Program-made: the position numbers and the translations under genes
From: Buxus sempervirens
Lineage: Eukaryota; Streptophyta; Magnoliopsida; Buxales; Buxaceae
Length of the DNA stretch: 64,000 nucleotides
Reading direction: 5' to 3'
NCBI GenBank assembly: GCA_947561395.2
Contig: OX387186.1
Span: 3,750,835 to 3,814,834, forward strand
Part shown: one piece after another, positions 50,740-62,574 of the stretch
How the letters are laid out: each line of letters begins with the position of its first letter
Position numbering within the stretch: position 1 is the stretch's first letter
The notes under the pieces: generated by a model
What the model saw: the letters and a program-made list of their open reading frames with translations, nothing else
Told to the model about the DNA's origin: nothing
Databases searched by the model: none

Positions 50740-53700
50740 CTATTGGCCTGCATGCTGAAACCCTCCCAAAAATTTTGTAACGGCTTCATTTGCTTTCTGA
50801 GATTCTACCCTTTCTTCTCTTTTCTTCTTTTCCCTGAAAAAGTAACAGAACATTTTTAAGGAACAACTCCTGCAAAATCTTTTTTTTTTTTTTTTGGAGG
50901 AAATAATGCCACACTACAAGATGGAAGAAATATAATGAAAAATGATGCTTCAATGTTAATAAAGCCCGAAAAAACAAGCAACGACTGGACAAGAGAATTA
51001 ACCGAATTTAGAAATCATATCAAACCCGGACTCCAATATCAGTGATAATAATATTTCAAGTAGAAGATATGGAATTGTAGAAGGGTCTCAACAATAAATA
51101 CCAACTCTGGTTGCAACATAATGCACTATGCATTTTTTAATTATAACCTTCACTGCTTGAGCCCTTGCAGTATTTTCAGCACAAGAAACGTTCATTTTTC
51201 AATCTCGTCATTTAGTAATGTTCCAGTTGATTAAAAGCTATAGGCCAGAAAGCTTGTGCACTCATATTTATAAATCACTTCTGCATGAAATACTGACCGC
51301 AACTGAACAGACAATACTGTCACATACCAAGCAACTGAAAAACAGAAGAGCCACCAATAATTTGGAAGAGAACTGTTCATACCTATCCACATACTCCCGC
51401 AAGAGTTCTTTTGCCTGAACCAACTTGGAGAGTAAGTTGCGGTATACATCAAGGTCCCGATCCACACTTCGCTTGTTTATGTTTAAGGCCGCACAAAGCT
51501 GTTAGAAAAAAAATTGGAAGGCAAGTTTCAAATCATTAACTGAAAACCATGATTCCTCCCAAAAAAAAAAAAAAAGTCAAGGTGTTCTGACAGTAAAATT
51601 TTAGAATTACAATGTGAATTTCCAGTTAGATAAAAGACAATTATATCACCAAATATGTCCTTTCTTCTAACATAAGTACAGAAAATTACAACAAATTTCA
51701 CATTGTAATTCTCTGGAAGCTAAGATCATGAACATTCAAAATCATTCATTTTGTCTTTTTACTATAAAGTTAATTGGGAGATAAACGCAAGAAGGAATGG
51801 CTGACTATTCAACAAGTAATATATTGCCCTCTTAGGACAGTAAAAAAATTATTAAATAAAATAATAATCAACTGTCTATATATCACCCAATTGGTTCTTG
51901 ATACAGTTGAACCCATGGCCCTTTTGATTAGCTAAGATAAGAGTTGAAAGGTATCGCTCAGGGCGACCCCTATATTTCCATTTCAGAGACGTTGGCTTCA
52001 ATTTGGACCTACCTACTACCTAGGGCCATCCCAAAGGGTAATTATGAGCTCTTATACATAGTATAAATACGTTATCTAGAGAAGCCTTCCACTCATCCTG
52101 TCTAATAATACCTCTGTTCCATTCATTACCTCCATTCTCTCATTACCATTGAACACTCGCAGCTTATAAAAGCAGAATCTGCTCATAAATGTAAGAAATC
52201 ATGTTGTTTTGGAGAACTTAATTCCATGATACAATACATAGATTGTCTCATCAATTAGCTCTAAATTTGCAAGATAAAGGCACGTAACAAATGGTATCAG
52301 AGCCAACCACCACGTCCCGGGTTCGAGTCCCAAAGGGGGCGACCTATAGGCTAGATTAAAATACCTTGGTATTATGTATGGGCATAGTGCTAAGTTATTG
52401 AATACTGATAGATGAGTGAAGCCGCTAAGAGGGAAAGGGCTACCACCGGGTCAGTGTCGATAGAGTGGGCCGCCGTGGACGTTGGCTGTGGAAGCGTGGT
52501 GGAATGTTATGGTCCTAAATGTTAAGTGCTTAACCAACGAAGTCTCCATAAGCCTTGGGGAATTTGGAACAACGGTTAGGCACGTAACAGATGACTCTAA
52601 GAATACAAAGAACAAAAAAAATCCATCCAAAACAATCACAAAGAATAAGTGATTGTCAGTTAAATTTGTTTCCAAATTCCACTCTCACCCCTATAGAAAG
52701 AACTAAAATAGCACCAATCCAAACAATCATGAAGAGTGCAGATTGTCTCAAAGAAGAACTATTTTCAAATCCTACCCTAAATAATGTACTTTTTCTCTAG
52801 TACATGTGGAAGGTTACACAGGTTTTTCACTGAGCAAATGCATAGAAAGGAAAGGGTGCTATTGACCATCCAGCTGTTTGTATAAAGTTCCCTGAGAGCC
52901 CATTCTTGATCCTCTCTAACAGCAGAAGCCCAGATTGAGCCTAAATATAATTTTCTGTATCAGCTTAGGCTGAGCAGGTGGGAAGAAATTCAGGCCATGG
53001 GCAGATCCTGGTCCACAAATACATAGAACAGGGTCGATCATCTCTAGGTGTGATCTACAGGATGCTCCTGAATGAGAATAAGTGGAAAGTTCCACAGTGG
53101 CCTTTGTAATGCGAAATCAGACGCATAAGTTCCATTAATAATGGCAATCCTAAAAGGTCCAAAATTTGGCTCATTCAAAGGTCAAATTCCAATGAAAGTG
53201 TATCACATGGAAATCGTAACTCAAGAAATCATAAGACAGGGACATGCATGGCTTGATAAGCAGATATAAATCAAACTTGTCCCAATGCCATACAAGTAAC
53301 CAAAAGGAATACATAGATTTAAATTTTTTTTTTTTAAGCATATTGATGCACACTTCGATTTAGTTTGGCTTGTGAACTACTCAGAAAATGCCATATGATA
53401 TGATAATAGCCTAAAGAACTTTTGCTTTAACACGAAGGAAAAGATTGATAGAGAGGGTCTTATAATTCAACTTTAATAGTCATGCCAGAGCAACTGCCAC
53501 AAGAATGTCAAGATTCAACAAGTTGTTTAATATGACAAACTCAAGAGTGGATTCTAAAAGTACAAATCAAGAAATAAGCATCAAAGCAGAATCTGTTTCT
53601 AGAGGATCAGTAACAATAAAGAAAACCAAGTTTCAGAATACTTCAGATAATAATCATGAAACAATCCCCATATCCAACTCGAAATGTAAAAGTAAAAAAA

Positions 53701-55659
53701 TATAATGCACCTTTAAAATATGCCATAGAATATGATTATTCAAACAACAGAATGGCTGGGAAGAAAAATATCAGAAAGGAAAATGTCCAACCTTTTCTAA
53801 GATACTCGGTTCAGTTGCATTTGCCAACTCAAGAAGACGAAACAACCCAACAGCAAAGAAGCGGCTATAGCTGAAGCTTCCTTTGCCCCCAGCCCGTTCA
53901 GAAATGTCTTTCAAAATCCCTTCAACTTCGCCATCTCGTGATGAAAACTCAACCAATGTGCTGGCATTCTGAGCACGTGCCCACTCTTCCAGTTTCTGCG
54001 CATCATTTCTGTACTGAATATGATCAGCAGATTGGCTTGGAATCTTTATGAGATTTTAGCATTAGGGAATCCTACTGTTGACCCTATTTTCAAAGTTTCC
54101 AATCTCAGTTAAAGTTTAATAATGCCGTTTATGTTCAGGGAAGGTGGTGTTAATAACATTTATGCGGTTTTAAGGATGAAAAGAAAAGAGAAAGGGTTAG
54201 TGGTCCCCTTAAAATATAGAAGAGAGAATATGAATAATGAAATATAGAAGGCTGTGAAGAGTTTGCATCAGATAGATACCGACATATTTGGTCTATCATT
54301 CAATCTCTGCAGCATAAAAAGAGGTTGTAGGTGGCATAGGATAAAGGCTGTTTAAGTAAGTTTAATAGAAATGTTACTCATATCAGCCAGTAGTACAGAA
54401 ACAAAAAATGAGTCTTTGTAATCTATTTATGAAATTTCTCTCCATTGACCTTACAGATACATGCAGAAGACATGATCTTGACACCACAGAGATCAGAGTC
54501 AATTGCTAGGCTGAATTATCCCACTTGCAATCTCTTATGTGTCAGTTTACCAGTTGTCTAGAAATGATAAAGTATCACAAACATTAAATTTGCACAAACT
54601 TATGGGTAAAGTTATAAAGAAGCCTTTTGCCCACCTTATTGAAAATCTTAAAGAGGCAGCTGTGAGATAGTAAAAATTGAAGGAACCTAGAGGAAAAACA
54701 AAAAGAATTTTGTTTTTGACACGTTCAATTGGTGAATCAGGATTTATATTGGTAAACTAGTTGGGACAAGGCATTACCATTATGCTTTTGTTGTCATCTT
54801 TTTTAACTTTTAACATTGTATACTTGCCAATACAAAGTTGTCTCTGCTAAAAATATAGATAAAAATTTAGTAATGCACCTGTATTTTTCGGGATCCTCAT
54901 TTAATGCCTTGATGTATGCATGGAAAATGGCATTTCTATCTTCATCAGCTGGATAACCCTCCATGAGCTGATCATACACAGTCACAAAACCCAGAGCAAA
55001 GACGGCATCATAACGGTATGTCCTCTTGTACCTCATCAGATGCTGCTGGACAATAAGCTCCTGCAGAACAGTGTTGTAAACACCAGGGATTGGTCGCTTG
55101 TATGACTTGAGGAAATTCGACTTTGTCTCAGATACTGTAGGCACATCTAATAAAAACTAACAGATAGCCAAATTAGTGAAAAAAATTCGACAAATTCAAT
55201 ACTCAGCCACTAGCTTGTTGTGAATGATATTCAAAATCTAATCTTGAGGCTCAGAGGCATAATTGTGAATATTAAATTATCTAGACAGAACCGAGTTTTC
55301 TGGCTCACTGGAACTAAAATTCCATCTTTGTCGTTTATCCTCATTTCGCTTAAAATTGAGTGATTAATAAATCAATCTTAAACGAAACACATCGTCTTCA
55401 CGGAATGAAGATAACCAGGAGGTAGAAACTTCCCAAAAAAAAGAAAAAAAAAGATGAAGAAAAATTTACCTGTTGTTGCAGATGACATGCAATTGACAAG
55501 AATTCGAGAAGTCGAATTGGGAACCTGAACACCGACGGAGACAGAAACAAACCTCGTTCGGCATCGAGCACTGTATAAAGGTCTAATGGCCGAAATCGAC
55601 ACTTTCCTGTCCGACGCTTGGCATAACGCAGATAAAGATAAAGAAGACACGGCAGCCAT
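50740..55659 (-). CDS. THF1: THYLAKOID FORMATION 1 (THF1 / Psb29), chloroplast precursor
   Basis: THF1 is a chloroplast protein needed for thylakoid membrane formation and photosystem II-FtsH dynamics. Exons in gene order: 55470-55659, 54879-55146, 53792-54008, 51383-51498 and 50740-50833, totalling 885 nt and 294 aa with all phases consistent. MAAVSSLSLSALCQAS begins a Ser-rich transit peptide ending near CMSSATT. The conserved core starts DVPTVSETKSNFLKSYKRPI and includes YRYDAVFALGFVTVYDQLM, SERAGGKGSFSYSRFFAVGL and the helix RDLDVYRNLLSKLVQAKELL. The C-terminus is the charged coiled coil REKKKREERVESQKANEA, ending GFQHAGQ. Length and order fit the family. Intron 3 (51499-53791) contains a TRIM remnant. 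Confidence 0.97.
52279..52589 (+). mobile_element. TRIM remnant, family B, in a THF1 intron
   Basis: An 11-bp LTR end (ggcacgtaaca, 52279-52289) is followed by an iMet primer-binding site (TGGTATCAGAGCC) at about 52292. An internal region of about 215 bp and a complete 85-bp LTR (TGTTATGGTCC...GGCACGTAACA, 52505-52589) follow. The left LTR is truncated and no TSD remains. It lies antisense to THF1 and matches the petC-intron copy. Confidence 0.8.
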
Positions 55660-56391
55660 GGAAAAGAAGAACGTGAAGCAGGCAAGAAACTAAAGAGGAG
55701 GAACTTTAGGGTTTTGAGATTAGGAACTTTTACCCAATCCCACGCTGGACGCGCAAGAGAACCAGTGTCTTTGGAGGACTCAGGAGTTCTGGGAAAGGGG
55801 AAATGAAAATAGGAGTAGGCTTATCCTATTTATCAAATTTTCGCATCCTTAACAATATCTGCCACCTTAAGGTGTACACGTGTTGAGGGTGGATCTCGGC
55901 TCGCAGTCGGTTTTGTTCAATTTATTGGATACTATTTCATCCGGTGCTACCCAATGGGTGACCATTTCAGCTAGTGCTGCCCAATGACACCGGCATGAGA
56001 CGGATGGATTGATGCCGTGTGGGGAGGGGCGCCACATCCCCAACACAAAACCCAGTCGGTGGTATCACAGACACGACGGGATTCTAGCCTCAAGAGGAAA
56101 TGCGTTCTATTTCTTGTGGTTTTGGTAGGCGAAATTTTGGTATTGAAATTTTCTCTCCTACTAAAATTTTTTGTTTTTTAGTTCAGATTCAGACAAGCTC
56201 CATAACGGTATACAAACGGTATCATACCTCAAAAATATGTGAGAAGTGTTGACAAGTAATCTATTATATTAAGTGGGGCAGGGTTGGTGTATTAAGCGGC
56301 AGGCTTGCAGTGCTTCGGTGTTAATGTAGCAGGTTCGGGAGGTTTGGGAGTGGTTCGGCAGGTTCAGTACCAAAAAAAATAGGGAAGAGAA
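55660..56391. other. THF1 upstream region and spacer
   Basis: This is the THF1 promoter and 5' leader followed by spacer with repeated 'ggtgctacccaatg'-type phrases near 55945-55990. No gene is seen. Confidence 0.4.
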
Positions 56392-56411
56392 CCCCCCCCC
56401 CCCCCCCCCCC
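56392..56411 (+). repeat. Homopolymer C20
   Basis: Twenty consecutive C residues immediately precede the MITE at 56417. In such an AT-rich setting this may be a real expansion or a sequencing/assembly artefact. Confidence 0.9.
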
Positions 56412-56416
56412 TAAAG

Positions 56417-56868
56417 GGGAAATTTAATTTTTAGTGGTACTTTATCAAACTATTTAAGATTTAGTCGGTAAAGTTTTGAGTTTTAACTTTTAGTACACAT
56501 TTATCAAAATAATTAATTTTTAGTGTCATTTCACTATTACAAATCAACTATTCCAAAAATGCCCTTACGTCACTTATCCAAATGACTTGTACAAGTCACT
56601 TCATTGATTTATACAAGTTAATTTTTGACTTGTACAAGTCATTTTATTACTTGTACAAGTCTAAAATGGCTTGTACAAGTCAATTTATTGCTTGTACAAG
56701 TCTTGGAAGTAAATTGTATAAGGTATTTTTGGAAGAATTTATCCGTAATAGTGAAATGACACTAAAAATTAATTATTTTGATAAAGGTATATTAAAAGTT
56801 AAAATTCAAAACTTTGCTGACTAAATTTTAAATAGTTTGATATAATACCACTAAAAATTAAATTTCCC
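56417..56868. mobile_element. 452-bp foldback MITE with GACTTGTACAAGTC core, second copy
   Basis: The ends are GGGAAATTTAATTTTTAGTGG and the reverse complement CCACTAAAAATTAAATTTCCC. The length equals that of 20594-21045, with the same arm order and central GACTTGTACAAGTC units. The flanks (cccctaaag and gttaaaaag) do not give a clean TSD, perhaps because of the adjacent poly(C). Confidence 0.88.
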
Positions 56869-56989
56869 GTTAAAAAGAGCCCAGCGAATCTGCTCGAGGC
56901 GGCCGCATGGTCCCCATCACACTCGAATCAAACGTCAAATTAGGCGGGTCTGCTCCAACCGACGAATTACATGTCTCAGCATCTTAGCT

Positions 56990-57330
56990 TCTGATAACTT
57001 TTAAAATAATTTAAAAAAAAAAAACTTTTAAAATAATTTAGATATAGTCATCTAATTCTTTGAAATTAAAAGCCAGTGATACTCTTATAACATAATTGTG
57101 AATGAGTATCATTTTTACACTCGTAAAAGATTTCTTTCAAAAACGCCCTCAAAAGACTTCTTAACTCCATTAAAAAGATATTGACAAAAAATTTGATTTA
57201 TAAATCATTTGAGAGTATTTTAGGAAGAATAAAACGACATTCATTCTCTATTATTTTACAAAAGTATTACCGATTTCTAATTTTTGAGAATTAGGTGACT
57301 GAATCTGGATTATTTTTAAAAAATTCACAA
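56990..57330. repeat. Foldback MITE of the AATTTAGATTCAGTC type
   Basis: The left arm (TTTAGATATAGTCATCTAATTC) and reversed right arm (CCAGATTCAGTCACCTAATTC) pair for more than 100 bp, interrupted by AT-rich differences. It is related to 19290-19950. Confidence 0.6.
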
Positions 57331-57448
57331 GGCAATCTTGGAGTGGCATGTGTAGAAAGGCTTTCATAAAATTGGCAATGCGAGGAGTTACAGATCTTGG
57401 AATGATGTGGCATGCAGGGGATTCCAAGAAATGATGCATCTCACTAAA

Positions 57449-58190
57449 GGCAAAAGCTTTTGTAAAATTCTTTTACTAGCTATAATCTACTCCAGAATAG
57501 GATTAATGCCTATTTTCTTTCCATATATTTACCGTTATACAATTAATTAATTTTTCCTTATTAAGATATCAATTAAGGTACAAATTAAGATATCAATTAA
57601 ATTTTAAATATAACTTCATTATATTATACTGATAATATAATGAAGTTATATTTAAAATTCAATATAATTAATTATAGTATAATATCTTAATTAATTATAA
57701 TGAATTTATATATTAATTAATTAAGTTATTATAATTAATTTCTAATTTAAAATTAATTATTTTCCCTATTCATTTATAATTGTCTTAGTAGGCAAAAGCT
57801 TTTGTAAAAATCTTTTACCACCTATAATCTACTCCAATAAAGGATTAATGCCTATTATCTTTTCACAAATGATATTGAATTGTAATTATATAATAGGAAA
57901 AAGTTGGCGATTATCGTCAAAGGTAATATAACTTCACTACCATTATACAATCAATTATCTTTTCCTTGTTAATTTATAATTATCTTAATTATAAATTTAT
58001 AATTAAATGATATTATATATTAACTATAAGTAAAAATTTAATATAATTAATTATAATATATTATCTTAATTAATTATAATTAATTTATATATTAATTAAT
58101 TAAGTTATTATAATAATATAATTAAATTTGTAATTTGAAATTAATTATCTTTTCCCTATTCAATTATAATCGTCTTAGTAACTAATAAGT
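57449..58190 (+). repeat. ~342-bp tandem duplication, AT-rich
   Basis: GGCAAAAGCTTTTGTAAAA begins at 57449 and again at 57791. Both copies then share tctactccaraataggattaatgcc and long ATTAATTA-type runs. It overlaps the Helitron-like element that ends at 58260. Confidence 0.75.
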
Positions 58191-58260
58191 CCACTTCTTA
58201 GTTGAAAAGTGGGGTATGTTATACATATGATGCCCGTGCATCGCATGGGCTGTTCGCTAG
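57828..58260 (+). mobile_element. Helitron-like element, 3' hairpin and CTAG^T
   Basis: The 3' end is strong: the hairpin GCCCGTGC-ATC-GCATGGGC (58232-58250), then TGTTCG, CTAG and a host T. A candidate 5' end is A^TCTACTCCAATAAAGG at 57828. The same start occurs 342 bp earlier at 57486, so the element may be a head-to-tail partial dimer. No Rep/Hel coding sequence. Confidence 0.65.
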
Positions 58261-59512
58261 TAGAGATATTATAATTTGAACCTTCTGATATATATATATA
58301 GTTGCACCTTCATTTATTGGCTTAATCTTTTAAGTTTAACGATTATTTAACATGATATCAAATTGAGAGGTAGGTCTTCAACTCCCAAGGTGAGCTGTGA
58401 GTTGTCTAGTGTTTGAATCCGGGGATGAGTTGTGAGTTGTCTTCGCATTTATCTGTATCCTAGGTATGAATGCCCTATGTTTTTCCTCTCCATATATTCC
58501 CGTGCGAACTCAAAGTGGAAGGTTTAGTGTTCAACTCCATGTTCAAGAGGTATAATGATCAACTCTTGGAGTGGCCTATGTTTGTTCTCCCTATATGTTT
58601 TCATACGAGATAGCACTCAGAGTGAAAGGTCTGGTGTTCAACTCCCAGAATGAGCCGTGAGTTGTCTAGTGTTTGATTCTCGGGGTGAGCTATGAGTTGT
58701 CTTGGCATTTATTTATATCTAGAGTATGAATACTCTTTGTTTGTCCTCCCCATATATTTTCGTGTGCGCGACAGTGTTAGGCTATTTTTTGTTGTAATGG
58801 GTTTGTTGCAGTATTTTTATGATCTATTTTGTGTCTATACAAATGTGATTATTAAGGTGCAAGCTATTCTTACGATAAAAATCCCAAGGTGTTATCCTTA
58901 AAACGTGTGGGTAAACCCTTCTTCAATCGACATACAGTCTTTAAAATATCACAGAATTACAAATTTTAGTTTAATTTAAAATAAAATTGAATTGAACCAA
59001 CTACCCCGACATGATATGAACGGTACAATTTTGGGCTAGTTTTAGGATTTTGAAACTCGGAGCGCGTTTCAACTTCTTAATAAAATTTCCCAGCCGGGAA
59101 AAGCCACCGTCAAGGCTGTTTTTGCTGCTTCTACCATCTTTCATAAAAAATGCCAAAAATGACTTCTTAGTCTCCAATCTCGATAAACATTTCTGAGAAG
59201 TACAACCGCCTGCCTTAAACCAGACAACACTGCCCCCAGTTTCCTTCAGAAAGTCGGCAATGTTTATCTACAGATAGCCGGTTGTTTTCATGGCCGGTTT
59301 TCAGAACAATCCAAAACAGTATGCCCATATAAACAACAGAACCTCTCACGATATGATGCAGAGCTCCAAATCCTTTCCTTCAACTCTTCAAGATTGAATG
59401 ACCCCCATCCGCAACCTTATTTTGGTCTTCATTGTGTCTTTCACACTTTCTCTGTTCTGATCCATTTTGTTAATTGGGGCATGAGCTTGAGGTACATGAA
59501 CAGCTTGTTCCG
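58261..59512. other. Spacer and upstream region of the wound-responsive ORF
   Basis: Direct repeats of 'gtgagttgtctagtgtttga' and 'cctccccatatatttt' phrases occur between 58390 and 58770. A TATA-like CATATAAAC lies near 59324. No other gene. Confidence 0.4.
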
Positions 59513-59710
59513 ATGAAAGACCCAGCTTCAAAAAGTAATTCCACCATCAAATCTCTGAAGGAATCCACTCCTTCTTCTTTCTCGAAGCAGGCGAGTCGAT
59601 ATTCCGGTTCTCTCGATCCCAAGAACATGAAGAATTGCGAAAAGAAGGTAGAACAGGCGGAGGAATCACTAAGGACGGTCATGTATTTGAGCTGTTGGGG
59701 TCCCGGCTGA
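59513..59710 (+). CDS. Small wound-responsive (DUF3774-like) protein, 65 aa
   Basis: The frame ends KKVEQAEESLRTVMYLSCWGPG, the signature C-terminus of plant wound-induced/wound-responsive small proteins, whose biochemical role is not established. I chose the ATG at 59513 (MKDPASKSNSTIKSLKEST) because the frame has no earlier ATG. The family's N-terminal motif (SRAWxVAASVGAVEALKDQ) is absent here, so this is either a divergent member or a rearranged gene carrying only the conserved tail. A TATA-like CATATAAAC lies ~185 bp upstream. The N-terminal family motif appears on the opposite strand at 62.2 kb, in the degenerate relative. Confidence 0.6.
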   Translation: MKDPASKSNSTIKSLKESTPSSFSKQASRYSGSLDPKNMKNCEKKVEQAEESLRTVMYLSCWGPG

Positions 59711-60083
59711 TCAATTCATCAAACGAAATTAAGTCAATTGCGGAAGATAGAGCAGTGTTCTAACATTTCGGCTAAGTTTCAATCTTATTATGGACTCCCA
59801 TGTTTTCACCTGTGAATTTGTGTCTGGAAATCGAATATACACGGATTACGGATACTTGTGCAATAGCAAACAATTAACTTTGTAATATATATATTGTCAT
59901 TGATGAAGTCTCCTACTATGTTTTCGCTCCATCCCACTTCGATCTGCCAATTTGGAAACCAATACAAGGTTATTCACATTTGTGTCATGCTGATTACAGA
60001 GCAATCTAAAATCTTTGAACAATGAAACCTCTCGGTAAAGAAGGGCTACTGAATATTAGGGAAGAATAGAGATATGGTGTTGG

Positions 60084-60976
60084 GGAATAGGATCTTCTGT
60101 GAAGCGCTTATCCTCTGTGAAAGTAGGAAGATACCCCCAGTTTATTAGGGGTGCAACTCGGTCCAGTTAAAACCGAACCCGAACCGACCCGAATCGACTT
60201 CGGTTCGGTTTTATAGTGCTTCGGTTTGGTTTCGGTCCAAAAATCCCTAAACCGAACTAAGTTGGTTCGGTTTTGGGTTTCATGTTCGGTTAAACCGAAC
60301 CGAATTCATATATATATATATTATAATATATAATATATGTTTTATATATATATAATATAATATATGATAAACTTTTAAAGTTTATCTTTAAACTTAAAGG
60401 ATATTACAAAAAAACCATTGTTTAAGATAAGAATATTGGTCTAACCCGAATCGAACCGAACCGAATAGTTTTCATGTAGTTCGGTTTGGGTTTCGGTTTT
60501 TTTATATATTTTCGGTTCGTTTTTCGGTTTTGTTGGTTCGGTTTTCAATTCGGTTCGGTTCGGTTTAACTATGTATATTTTCGGTTTGATTTTGGGTTGA
60601 CATCAACCCGGACCGAACCGAACCGAGTTGCACCCCTATAGTTTATGGAAGTATCTCAGGCAAACAACGGAGTACCCTTGGGCAAACATGGGGTACCCCG
60701 ATCATCTTCATGGAGGCACCTGAGGTACCTCGTCTTTGAGAGAAGTACTCCATTGTTAGACCGGAGGTATCTCCATAAAGATGATCGAGTACCTCATGTT
60801 TGCCTGAGGTACCCCATAAACCGAGGGTACCTTCTAACTCCATAAAAATGATAGGGGTACCCATGTTTGCTTGAGGTACCCCGTTTTGTTTGCCTGGGGT
60901 ACCCCCATAAACGGGGGTACCTTCCTGCTTCACAGAGAGGATCCTCTGTGAAGCGCTTCACAGAGGATCCTGGGCG
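60084..60976. mobile_element. GGTACC-rich foldback element with a nested hAT; flanking repeat ATGGTGTTGG
   Basis: The left end has GGATCTTCTGTGAAGCGCTT and the right end the perfect 32-bp palindrome arm GGATCCTCTGTGAAGC (60939-60970). The 10-bp direct repeat ATGGTGTTGG flanks it (60074-60083 and 60977-60986). Excluding the nested hAT, it is about 400 bp. Its interior is a series of GGGGTACC/GAGGTACC units joined by 'catgtttgcctgaggtacc' phrases. No coding sequence. The superfamily may be Mutator, given the TSD length. Confidence 0.7.
60146..60638. mobile_element. hAT non-autonomous element (TAGGGGTGCAACTCGGT ends)
   Basis: The termini TAGGGGTGCAACTCGG and CCGAGTTGCACCCCTA are inverted repeats. 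Flanking 8-mers CAGTTTAT and TAGTTTAT match at 7 of 8. The subterminal regions carry many TTCGGTT/AACCGAA motifs. The centre has a TA-rich run and no ORF. Confidence 0.88.
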
Positions 60977-62008
60977 ATGGTGTTGGTGCGTTAAAAAACA
61001 TTTCTTAAAAAGGTTTTAAAAATATTTTACCAAAAAGGTTTTCAAAAATGCTTTTTAAAAGCGTTTTTAAAAATTGTTTTTAGAAGCAATTTTGTAAAAG
61101 CCTTTTAAAAAAAGGGGTTTTTTTTTTGCCAAGTACCCTCCTTTTTGAAGGAGCGATAAACTCGAGCAGGACCACCCGAATGAATCCGGTGATATTAGTA
61201 GGGAGTCTAGGGACCATCCGGTCTAATTCAAGATTCAAACAAAAGAGCATAAATTTTCCAAATTTTTAATAATGTTTCTAAATTTTGTCATATAATTTTT
61301 TCCGACAAGACCGAACTGGGTCCGTACCGATCGCTACCAAATTGTATTGGATAAGTACTGATCGTACATTGACAAAACAGCAATTTTTAAAAATTTCTCC
61401 CTAATTGGCTAAGTGCGCCTAGTTCGACCCATTTGGCATAGGTTGTAACAGGACCATGAACTGCAAGTTTGGTCCCAGTCTCGGTCTGGTAAACACTAAA
61501 CATTAGGGAGAAGTGAAGAGCTTCTATATACTAGCCCACCAAGCCACCAACCCAGGCCTGAAACCAGTCATTCCTTCCGGTAGCCAGTTTTGAGAAAAAC
61601 GGGTGGCTTTCCACAACCAACTCGTTCAGAAGCCCCTTGTCTTATCTAGGATTCCATATGGTGCGTCCCGTCTCTTCTTCTATTTATTCGCACTCCCGAA
61701 CCTTCACTTTCTTCGTCAAAACTAAGGCATTAGATAATGACCATTCACAAAATTTCCTTCTACCACCGTCCCCACCAAATATTCATTATAAAAACAAAAA
61801 AAAAGCCAAAAAAGAAAAGCTTAAAAGAAAAAGGGCCTAGATGAAAAGGAGCGTAAACGTTGAAGGTAATTTCAAAAAGGTAATTAAGTACATTTCAAAG
61901 AAATGCATTGTTATACATTGGGTGATCAAGTCATCAAATGAAAGTTAAATCCCTCAAACCCCAACATCTCAAGTACAAATTTTTCCCCAGGTGACTCCAC
62001 GGATTGCC
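60977..62008. other. Spacer with TTTTTAAAA-rich repeat
   Basis: At 60994-61110 a degenerate run of 'aaaaggttttnaaaa' and 'gcnttttaaaa' units occurs. A similar run is at 62575-62820. The rest is unassigned. Confidence 0.4.
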
Positions 62009-62212
62009 TCAGCTTATCGTCTTTGATCCATCTTTTATGCCAAAGTTCAAAGTTGCGGAAATAGTAGAAAAGAGAAGACTCTTGGCCTTGGAATGTGGGT
62101 GGGTGGAAGTGCACTGAAAACCGAGCTCCACCAACAGAGAATCCTTGTCTTTTAGAACTTCCATAGCCCCAATGCTGGCTACCACGATCCAGGTCCTGCT
62201 CGTCCAACCCAT
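62009..62212 (-). pseudogene. Degenerate wound-responsive (DUF3774) gene
   Basis: The minus-strand frame MGWTSRTWIVVASIGAMEVL matches the conserved N-terminus of plant wound-induced proteins (SRAWxVAASVGAVEALKD). After KDK the frame diverges: the expected CRWNY/ARS region is lost and the ESLRxVMYLSCWGP tail is absent. A frameshift just after the conserved part is likely. Confidence 0.65.
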
Positions 62213-62574
62213 TTGTTTCCTCAAAAAATCCAATCAACAGATCAATATCTCCGAGTTTTCTCTGTATCCTGCCTAATGGAAGTATAGCGATTGTAACAGA
62301 GACAGAGATACCTACCTCTAAAATTCCTTTTTACGAAGCAAGACATAGATAGGCCGTAAGAAGTAAGAACTGTCAAGGCAATTGTGGAATGACTACAAGT
62401 TGAGCAAACAATCAGCGGCTAAATCAATCACTCTGAGTGAGAGGTCCAAAACATGGGCGATTACAACATTTTGCAATCTTTTCCTTTAACTTGTTTGGCT
62501 GTGGTTAAATGCGAGCTTAATCCATTACTTAATGGAAGACCAGTTTTAAATACGAGATCGTAGGTTTGAAATTT

